Shown here piece after piece: positions 54,243-64,000 of a stretch of 64,000 nucleotides of DNA. Position 1 is the first letter of the stretch. Each line of letters starts with the position of its first letter. Both the position numbers and the translations under genes were made by a program. Below the pieces are notes generated by a model that saw nothing but the letters and a program-made list of their open reading frames with translations, did not search any database and had not been told where the DNA came from. Origin of the DNA: Ampelomyces quisqualis (taxonomy: Eukaryota; Ascomycota; Dothideomycetes; Pleosporales; Phaeosphaeriaceae); the NCBI GenBank assembly GCA_018398575.1, contig JAGTXZ010000005.1, positions 1,736,001-1,800,000 on the forward strand. The letters run 5' to 3'.

Positions 54243-56633
54243 TTAGGCCATGCCGAGGTCGGTGATTGCCTTTTCGTAGCTGTCCCAATCCGTCAGAGCA
54301 CCTAGGGCGCGACGCATGTGGGCGCTGAGAAGTCCGAGGCCGTACATGTAGCTGGCGTTGACCCAGCCGAAGCTGCGATGGGTCAGTACAAATATAGCCA
54401 ATCAATATAGCGAGAAAACGTACCCTTCGCGAGGCACACCCTTGAAGTCGCTGCCTTGGTTGCCATACTCTGCTGCAACCTTGTGGGGATCGACCTTCCG
54501 CGTGACATCGTACTTCTCCACTACAACGCCGTTGAAGTCAACAAAGGCCTTTGTGACCATGAAGAGCCACCTGTATGCCAAGCGCTGCGCCTCAGCATCG
54601 TACCCGTACCGTTGCATTCCAACCCATGCAAGAATCTGCTGAGGTGCCCAGCCGTATGGATAATCCCACTGTCGATTGGGACGCTCCAGGCCGACCTTGC
54701 CACGTGACTTCTCAGTGCCGGAAACAAGGCCACCAAAGACTTCAAGCTTTGGCAATGCTTTCTCGACAAGGATACTAGCCTGTCGAGGGGTAGCCAAACC
54801 TGACCACATTGGCCAGAAGGTTGTTGCGCTCTCATAGCCAGTTCGTTCCTGCTTGACGGTGTTATAGTCAAAGTACATGCCGGCCTCTTCGTCCCAGAGA
54901 TACTTGTCGACCTGAGCACGGCGCTTCCTAGCGCGTCGCTCCCAAGCGGCAGAAGTCTCAATTTGGCCGGGCTTCATGTCTCCAGCGCAAAATTCAGCTG
55001 GAATCTCCAGCCGGTCTCCAAAATGGTTGCGAATGCAGCGCCCAATATCAGTCTCGTACTTGTACAAAAGTGCATTGATGTCAACGACAGCGAGATCTGC
55101 AGCGACGTTCTCGAGTCGATACGAGGTGTCATGGCCTGACTCTCGCACAGCGCGGTCATGTAAAAAGTAGCTATCCAGCTCGGGCTCACTTACACGTTGG
55201 TAGTTGTAAGCGTCCACAAACTCGTCAAAAGTCAAGCCGTGCTTTTTCGCATAGGGTGTCAGAATGTGCTCAAAATGGGTGGCCTCCGTTTCAGGGGGAA
55301 CGCCCAGTCCGCCGGGACGATAACGTGTCAAGCCGGTCACGGGATCCAAGCGAGGTGCGCTCATCCAGACTGAGTTGTACTCCTTGATAGCGGCCATGAT
55401 CGCCTCGCGCAAGAACTCCAACGCTCCAGGCTCATGCTTGATTCGCTCATAGACACGCAGTGCCATATCGGTGAGGAAGGGCGGCTGGGAGCGGCAAAGG
55501 TAGTAGGTTCGGTTGGCGTTTAGGATTTTGTTGTAATGCTTGATGCAAAAGCAGAAATGCTGTACCATCGGCTTGACCAAATCCACGCGATCGCTCACGA
55601 GCAGGCCGAGCGATTCCATGTAGCTGTCCCAGCCGTAAAGCTCATTGAAGCGACCACCAGGCACAACAAAAGGAAGACCACGGAGATCCTTCTTCTTCGT
55701 CTCGGGGTCGATCCATTCCTCCATGGCAATTGCGAGCAGACCAGGGGCTTTGTTGAGATCGCGAACATACTTGTCGTCATCACACTTCTTGTCCAGCCAA
55801 ATCACGTCCAGACGCATTTCCGGATGTTCTCGCGCGATACGGGTGTAGTATTCATGCTGTTCGGGAGCACCCTGGGGAATGTATATGCGAGGGCGCGGGT
55901 CGTCGGTCCAGTCCTTGGGGTCGCGTCCGACCTTTGCAATGTTGGATCCATCGATGCGTCGGGTGAGGCCGTCCCAGAAGGAGTGTTCGATGAGTCGTTG
56001 GAGGCGATTGACCGGGTTTTCGTTCAGACGGGCTTCGTCGAGCACGATGGTCTTGCGACCATAGTCTTGCGCGAGGGTGAGCTCTTGGAGCAGGTTCGAC
56101 AGCATGTACGTGCCCCGGACGTCGAACTTGTTGTGGGCATTAGAAGCAAGTGTACCGAGAGAGAGCACCTGTACACGTCAGCTCGGGACTGTGCGCACCA
56201 CTCGGCTAGGCGTACCTTGGGGCCCTTGTCGTCTATGGTGATCTGGTAGTTTTCGTCCAGATCCTCGCGAGACAGGAGCGTCTTGAGAGTGTCGTCGACC
56301 TGGATGAGAAAGCGGCGCGGCTGCAGAGAGACCTCATCTGGCCGAATTAGCACATGTGACTGCACGCAGCTTTTGCCATTGAGGACGTACCGTGACTGAT
56401 GCGTCGCCCAGCAGACACGCCCGTAGCAAGAGGGGCGTTGCGGCCGGAGCGCTCTACATTCTGCCCATGGTCAGTCTGGCGCCCATTGACTCGTGCTGCA
56501 CGTGACGCACCGCTGAGTACGTCCTTGCCCGGTTGTGCTTGCGCGAATGGCTCTCGCCGTAGTAGACGTGCGGGTGGGCAAGGGGATCGAGGACGGTTGA
56601 GGTTCGACGGGGCTTCGAGTATTGCGAGCTCAT
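54243..56633 (-). CDS. NTH1: Neutral (cytosolic, PKA-regulated) trehalase
   Basis: Five exons (56633-56511, 56460-56391, 56337-56216, 56168-54424, 54372-54243) join across 47-53 bp introns into 729 residues, close to other fungal neutral trehalases. The enzyme (GH37) splits cytosolic trehalose into two glucose. Both family signatures are present: P-G-G-R-F-N-E-L-Y-G-W-D-S-Y and Q-W-D-Y-P-Y-G-W-A-P-Q-Q. The N-terminal regulatory region has R-R-T-S and R-R-I-S, consensus sites for protein kinase A, and R-A-R-T-Y-S. An EF-hand-like calcium loop (D-L-D-E-N-Y-Q-I-T-I-D-D-K-G-P-K) precedes the catalytic domain, as in the 14-3-3/calcium-regulated yeast enzyme. There is no signal peptide, which fits neutral rather than acid trehalase. 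Confidence 0.95.
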
Positions 56634-57582
56634 GCTACGGGGGCAGCAGTCGCGGTCGGACAGTGCGGGCCAGGAGGTGTAGTGGGAGGGGGGGGGAGGT
56701 GCCGAGGGCGTCGAAGAATGTGGTAGCTAGCGCTGTGGTGGGGGCGGCGTGACGCACGCTTTGAAGATGCTGTGAGGGAGCCTGAGCGGAGCAGCAGTCA
56801 CGCGACGGCAATGCTGGAATGGAGGGTTGCGTAGGGCGGTGTATGTGATACGAGGGGTAAGAAGCTGTAGCCAAGGGAACGCAACGGGGGCTCGCAGGGA
56901 GACGGTGAAGAGAGCGGAGTATGTACGGCGTACGGTACGGAGTAATGCTCGAGCAATGCGGCAGGTCCGCCGACCTGGCGTTCAGGAGCAGGCCTGGCAG
57001 GCAGCGACAATCTTGAGGCCGGGAGGGGGTGGAGGGCGGGGACTGTCCAGTCCAGTCTTTCCTCTGTGTCCGGGCGGACGCAGAGGCGGCGATGCTGCGC
57101 GCGTCTCGTGCTTTGCTTGCCCGTCGCGCCTTCCTGCCCGCGCATCGTGACTGCCGTGCCGATGCCTGCCGAGGCGCTAGCCATACGTCACACCCCGTGC
57201 GTCTGTCTGTCTGTCTCGTCACCTGCAACTCCACACCGCTTCACAACAGCAGTGCAAAGTCGCCTCCGGTGTTCGGACAGCGACGCCCGTCCGGTCGCTC
57301 TCGACGCATTCTGCCCAGACAGCAGCGGGGAGTAAGCAATCATCCACAGCACACGGGAGCCTCGTACGACAATTCCCCACGTGGAGGTTTGCATGGCACT
57401 AATAACATTTTTGCACCCGCGGACCCTAGTATTCATGGTGGAAAGCTTCCATGACAAGGAGACGTTTCGTCGTGGACATTCGTGACAAAAGAAACACAGT
57501 GGCACCAATGCTGTCTGCATCGGAACACAGCCCAAACGCCTACGCTTAAAAGACCATAACACGGCAAGAAAACATCCGACTC
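56634..57582. promoter_or_regulatory. Upstream region of the trehalase gene with AGGGG stress-type elements
   Basis: On the + strand AGGGG occurs at about 56687, 56853 and 57024, matching the core stress-response element bound by Msn2/4-type factors, which control trehalase genes in yeasts; relevance here is inference. One TACGGAGTA copy is at 56936-56944. Apart from low-complexity GC-rich frames no gene is seen. Confidence 0.4.
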
Positions 57583-58115
57583 TCAGCTTCTCGATCTCCG
57601 CGCCACATTCCGCATCCTTCTCCGACTCCAGTCACGTTCTTCGCTCAGCTCGCGGACATCCGCCTGGCTCAAGGTGTCAGAATCCGGGCGTGGGCTGCCA
57701 GTACTCATGTCTGAGCTGTTCGACGTCGTTGTGCTGGCAGTTGGGGACAGCCACGGTAGTGGGTCTTGCATGGCTAGAAACCCTGACACAAAGCACCCGC
57801 CATACGCTTGGAGCGCTTCCAACGATGCCGCCCTCTTGAGAGCAACATCTCGCATAGCGTCCAGGTCCTCATCGTCGGAGCTGCTGCAGTCGTTGAGCTC
57901 GTTTTGGTTGTGAGCAGGGGGTGCTGCCGCACGACATTGTTCTTCGGCTTGTTGTGATGCCTGTGAAGCATGTCAATCTTGATGGCCAGCTACTTTCGTT
58001 AATTTGGACGGACCTTTTGATGACTGGCTACGTGCAGACGTAAGTTTTGCTCTGTGAGATGCGCCTTCAAGCCACCATCAGCTGTCGGTGATGTGGTGTT
58101 GAGGTGATGGCACAT
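57583..58115 (-). CDS. Small protein of unknown function
   Basis: Exon 1 (58115-58014, starting M-C-H-H-L-N-T-T-S) joins exon 2 (57960-57583) across a 53-bp intron with a GTCCGT donor to give 159 residues. The first exon ends in a helical, basic stretch (L-K-A-H-L-T-E-Q-N-L-R-L-H-V-A-S-H-Q-K), continued by a Gln/Glu-rich helix. An acidic patch (S-S-S-D-D-E-D-L-D) leads to a helix A-L-K-R-A-A-S-L-E-A-L-Q-A-Y-G-G and a Ser/Thr-rich tail ending in a basic R-R-R-M-R-N-V-A-R-R-S-R-S. No signal peptide or domain is recognised. The acidic patch followed by a conserved-looking helix suggests a real short regulatory or nuclear protein. Confidence 0.6.
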
Positions 58116-60852
58116 GATTGGATGGCTCTAATGCTTGAAATCGATTGTCGAGTGCGACACCTGTGCCAGAGACGAATGTGTCGGATTGGGAATGGTTGTG
58201 TCACGCTTGACAGGAATAGGGCGGATGGATGAATGGCAGCCTGAGGAAGTGCACACGTCTTATATATATGACATGAAGAGGTGCCCCGCGAAATGGTCAC
58301 TTGAACTAGCATCAACGACATGGCGTCGTCCGCTACCAGGCTTTCCAGGGATGGCTTTCGCAATATTAGAATGGACACCGAAAGCGTGGTACAAAGGCCT
58401 GCACCTGTGGCATCCTGACCCGCATGCTAGCTGTCGAATCGTCAGGTTCCATAGCCAGTCCGAGCTTGGAGGCTGGTGGCTGACAATACTACCAGTCGAT
58501 CAACCTGTCTAGCACCCTCTACATAACGTGACCGTGCATGCCGAACATACACTTGCTTCTTCAACGGACGCCTCAGCCGGATGCGGTGACAACCCTCTGA
58601 AGCGTCTCTTTATCAGCCCACTGAACGCAACCCAAACAGGACCGTTGCCGGCGTCTGAGACACCTGCAGATGAAAGTGGATCTACAGCGCAGTGGTACGT
58701 CGCACACGATGATCGGATCTTCTGATCTCCATAGCAAACGTGATGAGCCTTAGGATTTCAATAATCGCCAAACATCCTTCGCCCATCTGGTTCGTGTCGG
58801 CCACCTCAGTCGAGCAAATAGCTCCCGTTGCCAGCAGGGCGAACAGCCAAGGCTGTCTGTGCCTGCAAGTTATGCTGATTATTTGACAGCGGGAAAGAGT
58901 TCAATGCGCATAAACTTGGCACACGAGCGATGGTGGCTTCCGTAGCTCGTGTTCGCGTTCCTGAATATGGGCAGGGATGCGGTGGTACAAGCCACTCAAG
59001 CTTACAGGGTCACAAGGAACGATCTCGCCAGCCCATGCATTGATTTGCCGCCAATGCACGTTAATGCAAGGCCACAAAACTAGGTTTCCGCTCGCGTTCC
59101 GCTTGCGTCCGACCTCTTTGTTCATCACATTGCGCTAGTCCCTAGGCCATATGTACTGCTATGTCTCTAACAGCCATGTCTCTCAACACACAATTCATCC
59201 GACAATAATCCGGGTTCATCAACTAATGTACGAGCCACTCTACATCGTACCCACGGGCCATCGTGCCTGCGGAACGCCACATTACTCGGCGTGCGCGTCG
59301 ACCCTCAAGGCCCCAAAACGTCACCCATGGAGTTCCTTTTTCGGTCTTTCGGCATCCAAAACCAGCTAGTGCCAGAAAGCTTGGCACATACTCCAGACAA
59401 CACTACTGTAGGGCCCGCTTCATTCTGCCCATGGATACACGTGTCTGTGGCGCCGGTAGCGATGCAGCAAAAGCAGCAGAAGTGCATTATTTCGGCAATG
59501 AGATTCCAAGACTCGATTACACACTGCATCGGCGTCGCATCGACAGCCAATGACAGTAAGCTCGAGTTCAATCCAGAGGGGCAAGGCAAGCGGGTACGTA
59601 TTTTATCCCTCAAGAACAAATGTCGCATCTTGTACGGCGTTATACAGAAAAAGGTAATCCCAAAGAGGCAAGCCCCGCAGGGTGGTGAATATATTACCAC
59701 CCGGTGCCACGATGACTTTTGGTCACGTGCAGGCTAACTTTTCTTGGTATTGATGGTTGAAACGCCGATACTTCACCCGTTTTGAGCGTTTCTAACACGG
59801 TGAGAAAGAGGAGGCTACACAGAGTTTTCATTGGGTGTGGAGTTGTAGAGCTATACAGATTCAATCTCTCGGTCAACAGGGAAAGCCGGAAATAGAGCCT
59901 AAGCGCAGGAGACTTTTTCTCACAATGCATTTGTACCACGAGATGAGTGTACTAAAAAAATCAAAGTACATAGAATGACGTAGTATGTAATTTAGAACAA
60001 ATCCAATAAAAATATAGTATCGTCGTAGCCTTGCTTAACACTGTGCAGATTTAGTAAGCAGACATCTGTTTAGGCATAGAAGCGAGCCAACTATTTCCGG
60101 CTTGTCCTGTTTACCAAGAGTTCACATACTATGGTGTTGTAACATCTCACACGTGACTGAAAGTCATCGTGGCACTGGTAGGCTCTGTTAGGATCCGTTT
60201 TCAAAACTCCGTTTGGGCAAGTAAGATCAGGTGATAAGATCAGGTGATAAGATCAGGTGAGAAGATCAGGTATTCACTGTCTCGTGGCATAACAAAAGCT
60301 CCGGCGCGCAAAAAAGTGTTCAAGATAACTTCTCCGACAAAGAGCCTATAGTGTGTTCGAAGAGGTAGATTATGGGTCAAGTATGCTATGGCCTGTGGCC
60401 CAAACTTACGGCTAAAGCGTGTTGTATATCGTGAGATTGTATTAGAGTTGAGAGTCGTATGGTGAGGCGTCTCAAGCTAGTCTACAGGCAAGCACTGCCA
60501 AGACCCTAAGCCCGAACGGGAGGAGATCCTCCATGGAAACTCAAAACTCCATATCCTCATCCTTTCTTCAGCAAAGTAGGCACTAAACAGGGTATATTTC
60601 TCGATGCAAGAGCTAACAAAACAGACCCTCCGTTTCTAACAGTGCAGGCAAAACCTCCGTTTTACCAAACACGCGGCTCCATATCGTCTCCGGTTTGGAA
60701 AAGGAGCCCAATTGGGAAAACGTTGGCCGAAATGGAGCGAAACCGAACAGAGCTTTATGTGGTGGGCAAAAACATCATACTCGGATGACGACCAAGAGGC
60801 AGCACCAACCTGCAGCCCTGTATCGATTTTCCTCTCCTCCTATCCAGGAAGC
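58116..60852. other. 2.7-kb gene-poor region, no supported gene
   Basis: Frames at 58135-58512 and 59291-59737 are open but lack motifs and consistent splice structure. From about 59940 the sequence becomes AT-rich. A short tandem array lies at 60223-60271. The 60500-60850 part could be an old element, but nothing identifiable remains. Confidence 0.45.
60223..60271. repeat. 13-bp tandem repeat, about 3.8 copies
   Basis: AAGATCAGGTGAT is repeated at 60223, 60236 and 60249 (last base G) followed by a partial AAGATCAGGT copy at 60262. Copies are otherwise identical, so the array is young. It is non-coding. Confidence 0.92.
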
Positions 60853-62417
60853 TTACTTGTTGTAAATGCAACTTAGAATCGGCATCAACTTTCGGATGAC
60901 AGTCCAGTGGTCACGGGTGCGTGTCAATCCCTCCGCAGTAGTTTCGAAGCTCATGGCAACATAACAGCCATCTTTGTGAACAACATCTTTTTCGAGTGGG
61001 AAGCTCTTTCTCCCACACAATTTTTGAATGAGCCAAGGTTCGTCGGTTGGTTTTTCGCTCGTAAGAATAAAGCGAAATTGGCTCATTTTGTAGCACGTTT
61101 GATCCGTGACGTAAGGAAAGTTGACGTGAAGGTAACCAAATTTGGGTAGGTAGGGTTTTCCGTCCTGAATCAGCGTCTGTATAATCTTTTTGGCAAGTTG
61201 GGCGTAAATATCGCTCGACTGTTCCCGGAATTCGTCTGGTCCGTTTACACCCGCAAAAGAGATGCCACTACGGCCTCTCATCGCTCCATTCTTGATAGCA
61301 GCGAGAGATCTATCAAACTGCCGTTCATCTCCTACCGAACTGCCAACCCTGGGTCCGGCCAAATAAAGGTGTGCATGTTTGGGCTGGCTTCTGCCACCTT
61401 TGATTTTATTTTCGCGGTAAAGCACGGGCTCTAGGCCAATTCGACCGTCCATGATTGCACGTGTCTAGAAGAAAGAGTTAGGTATTAGAGATTAGTGCGT
61501 ATTGCTATGTTGTACTAGGGGTTCGTACTGGGTCCATGTCATCGGTAATGTAGTTGAGGCGAATATCTGATTCGTTAAATCCCCAGGGCCAATGTGCACG
61601 GTGAGAATCAGCCAGTGCTCTGTTTTTCAACAGCCTCCATCCATTGTTAGGCTTTTTATCCTCCAAGGAATTGAGTAGACTGTCATCGTCGGCAAAAAGG
61701 TCATCGTCAGGGTTCGATGACCACTCATCGTCGGACACCTGTCCAGGTAATAATAGGTTTGAATGTTCAATATTCCCTAAGGGCAATTAGGACATTGTGA
61801 AGTAATAGACCAAACTACTAACTATATTTGCGAGCACACTTGTTTAAGTGAGCGATAAACCAGTCAACTTTAGACGAAGCGCTATCGCTAAATGTTTTGT
61901 CGTCGTCAGAGGTCAATGACCCCTTATCGTCGGGCACTTCTCCATGTGATAGTTGGTTTGGAAGTTCAATATTCCCTAAGGGCAATTAGGACGTTGTGAA
62001 GTAATAGACTTCACTACTAACCAATTTTGGAAGTACAAGACTCCAAGTAATTGATGAAATTGTTACCGTCAAACATAATGTCACCGGCATGCCCTAGTAT
62101 TTTATCGTCAGAGGTCAATGACCCCTTATCGTGGAGCGCCTCTCCAGGTGGTAATTGGCTTGGAGGCTCTTTAGATGGTAATGGGAGTGGAGGCTTGGGA
62201 TATCCTGAGGGCAATTAAAAACATTGTGAAGCAATAGACTAATCCACTAACCATTTTCGGTTGCACAGAGTATGAGCTGATAATCAGTGGTAGTGTCTAA
62301 GAGATTAAAGAGCGCCCGGACGTTAAGATCAGCCCAACCATCATCGTTTGTTAGAAAGAGTCGAACGGCTTGCGCGAGTGGAATCGCTACAGTAAGCAAC
62401 AGGTAGAATTTCAACAT
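60853..62417 (-). CDS. Secreted SurE-like phosphatase/nucleotidase with tandem-duplicated exons
   Basis: Five exons (62417-62252, 62204-62022, 61975-61823, 61776-61529, 61464-60853) join into 453 residues. Residues 1-17 are a signal peptide (F-Y-L-L-L-T-V-A-I-P-L-A-Q-A). Exon 1 continues with R-L-F-L-T-N-D-D-G-W, the metal-binding N-terminus of SurE 5'/3'-nucleotidases. Exons 4-5 carry the rest: D-I-R-L-N-Y-I, A-G-P-R-V-G-S-S-V-G (family G-x-N-x-G-x-N, here with Arg for Asn), S-G-I-S-F-A-G-V and K-P-Y-L-P-K-F-G-Y-L-H-V-N-F-P. Exons 2, 3 and the start of 4 are an acidic insertion made of repeated units (D-D-K-G-S-L-T-S-D-D in exons 2 and 3; D-D-E-W-S-S in 4). They are separated by three near-identical 46-47 bp introns, all phase 1. 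Fungal relatives are secreted acid phosphatases. Confidence 0.82.
61776..62251 (-). repeat. Tandem intron+exon cassette repeats inside the SurE-like gene
   Basis: Introns at 62251-62205, 62021-61976 and 61822-61777 share the pattern GTTAGT, GTCTATT, CTTCACAA, TAATTGCCCT and C/TAG; the second and third differ at only about five positions. The exons between them share GATAAGGGGTCATTGACCTC followed by TGACGA. The repeat unit is about 230 bp (first) and 200 bp (second), and a third, more diverged copy begins in exon 4. Confidence 0.88.
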
Positions 62418-62563
62418 CTTGCAAAGTCTAACTTAGAAGTTGCAGAGACATGTCAAATGTGTGGTAGCCTGAAGTAAAGGAGTTGGGAAGCGAGTAGAAA
62501 CCCTGACGTCGAGTGCAACGAGGTTGATGAGGTGAACGATCTTGCCGAGAGCAAAGTTTGACA

Positions 62564-62574
62564 TTTATATATAT
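62564..62574 (-). promoter_or_regulatory. Candidate TATA box of the SurE-like gene
   Basis: TTTATATATAT on the + strand reads as ATATATATAAA on the coding strand, about 150 bp upstream of the start codon at 62417. Confidence 0.45.
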
Positions 62575-64000
62575 GCACCTCTACTAGTTGGCCTGAGTGA
62601 TAGGCAAGCTATTTAGGAATACGACTACAGGAAAGCTGGAGATCTCGGAATTCGCGAACAAAGGAACCCGAGGACAGGAACCCGAGTACTCCGGCCTACT
62701 GGCCTGGCGATACGGAGTAGATATATACATAATTCAGTCTCAGTTCAGTTTAGTTAGACAAGAGCGATCCAATCAATTCTCTCACTCGATTCTTTAACTA
62801 TCCTTAGTCTCTCTAAGTTCAACACAAGCTGAAGGTGTTGCAAGGTTCTAGAGAACTAATTCTATGTACAATCGTTGTAGCCAATCGCAGAACGTACGTC
62901 TCGATTCCTCATGTTGTTTCAATTCGAGATCCGCGCACACTAAGCTGTGACGTGACATCCCTACATACACACTAGACACCTTAGTATTTGCCCAATGTTA
63001 GAAGGCAAAAAACTTGTAGATCTTGATTGAAAATATGGGCGCGTCGCTCTAGATTATATAACAAGACGTCACTACTTACTCCATGCCTACCCCTATACTT
63101 ACTCGAGCCTCACTGTGATATCAGGCAAGCCGCAAAAGTGTTGTAGATGGAGCACAATGGCTTGCCGCTGTAACAACCAGGTTGGGTTTAAACACAGACC
63201 TGAACAAGGGCTACCACAAATCGGTCTTCTCGTTGTATGTAGTCTACAAAATTACGAGCACCCAGGCCCACGTCTCTACCTGTAATACTTTTACAGTACG
63301 GAGTACTCAGTACAGCGAGTCGGTACGGAGTATGCAAGCACATATCCGCATGGTACTCCGTCGTAGCACAACACACACGCAAGCCACATGTATAATCGCT
63401 GGACCAGGCGCAAAGCGCATTGAGCACAATGTCACTGGTGCGGTCCGAAAAAAATAGCGGCCCACTTTGAACACACACCCCTGGACAGTCAGTCCGACGA
63501 AAGCACACACCATGGAATCACTGTATCTAGAATCTGTACAGTACCCGTCGGACGTAAGACGCTCAGATCTTCCGGACGTTTCACGTGCACGATCGTATGC
63601 AAGGGTCAGGATCCGATCATGAGATGCGAAGGATAGCACAGGCACAGACGGAGTACATATATATATACCTTTTCAAATCGTCGTTGTTGGCGTTCATTGA
63701 CACCGATCCCAAGGCTTGTGCTGCGAAAGTGTCACTTCAAATTCTAATGCCCCCATACTATCGCAGCAGCTAGGAAGAGCGTTGCGTTGCCCTTGTTTAT
63801 CATTACATATGCTGAAACCCTTGCCAACAAGCAAGCAAGCATCATGCTGGCAATAATGCTCCTGAACCATGCCCGCACACCCGAACCCGGTCTCGTGCTA
63901 TGTACTCCGTACGGAGGGATGCACTCGGTAATCCATGTCCGATGCAAATACGGATACGAGAGGTCTAGACCTTTTGTTGTACCCGGCGCAGTGATTGCGG
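62575..64000. other. 1.4-kb gene-poor end of window with clustered TACGGAGTA motifs
   Basis: No supported gene. Exact copies of the dispersed 9-mer lie at 62711-62719, 63297-63305, 63324-63332 and 63903-63911, with near-copies at about 63354 and 63650, the densest cluster in the window. A TATATATATA run is at 63657-63667. Confidence 0.55.

Noticed and set aside
1..64000. tRNA, rRNA or CRISPR features
   Set aside because: No cloverleaf with matching A and B boxes, no rRNA core sequence and no regularly spaced direct repeats were found by eye on either strand; a tRNAscan or Rfam search could still find a small RNA.

Overview
The window is nuclear DNA of a filamentous ascomycete, most likely a Dothideomycete (Pleosporales-like). 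The reasons are genes split by short 46-82 bp GT-AG introns with internal CTAAC/CTAAT-type branch sites, a gene set typical of Pezizomycotina (FLC/TRP-like channel, neutral trehalase, SurE-type secreted phosphatase, DUF1996, SRR1-like), and many intergenic copies of the 9-mer TACGGAGTA. The species cannot be fixed from sequence alone. No rRNA, convincing tRNA, CRISPR array or intact transposon is visible. I rebuilt gene models by joining exons at splice signals; in every intact spliced gene the joined exons sum to a multiple of three.

Layout. 0-10 kb: the 3' end of an Ala/Glu/Pro-rich repeat protein, a Ser-rich unknown, a long CTT/GAA microsatellite, a tail-anchored FHA protein, and divergently the intronless RNA polymerase III largest subunit. 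10-17.4 kb: a gene-poor stretch holding relics of a DUF1996 gene, an SRR1-like gene and a possible transcription-factor tail. 17.4-32.2 kb: zinc alcohol dehydrogenase, an unknown, a SAM+HMG-box+fungal-TF-domain regulator with an apparent one-base frameshift, an unknown, an SDR oxidoreductase, splicing factor SPF27 and a neutral ceramidase. 33.5-35.8 kb: an FLC-type membrane protein. 35.8-38.8 kb: empty, TE-like DNA with a perfect 22-bp palindrome. 38.8-40.1 kb: a secreted Gly/Pro-rich protein with an eight-cysteine C-terminal domain (effector-like). 41-57 kb: a dense housekeeping block with MBF1, a histidine phosphatase, eIF3i (with a GC-AG intron), an SH3-like unknown, C1-tetrahydrofolate synthase with an optional mitochondrial presequence, a kinase/HAD/phosphoribosyltransferase triple fusion, and neutral trehalase. 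57.5-64 kb: a small unknown, a long empty stretch, and a secreted SurE-like phosphatase.

The most unusual structure is the SurE-like gene (60853-62417). Its reading frame is expanded by tandemly repeated intron+exon cassettes. Three consecutive introns of 46-47 bp are near-identical to each other, all in phase 1, and they flank exons of 183 and 153 bp that share sequence and could each be skipped without shifting the frame. Other notable points are the neighbouring pseudogenes (two in-frame TAG stops fit C-to-T mutation at CpA), the non-canonical intron in eIF3i, Thr in place of the expected nucleophilic Ser in the ceramidase, and the enrichment of TACGGAGTA (14 exact copies seen, none in a coding exon).

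The genes do not form an obvious pathway cluster. It is ordinary chromosome with conserved core genes broken by two gene-poor, lineage-specific segments (about 10-17 kb and 36-41 kb) and a third at 58-64 kb.
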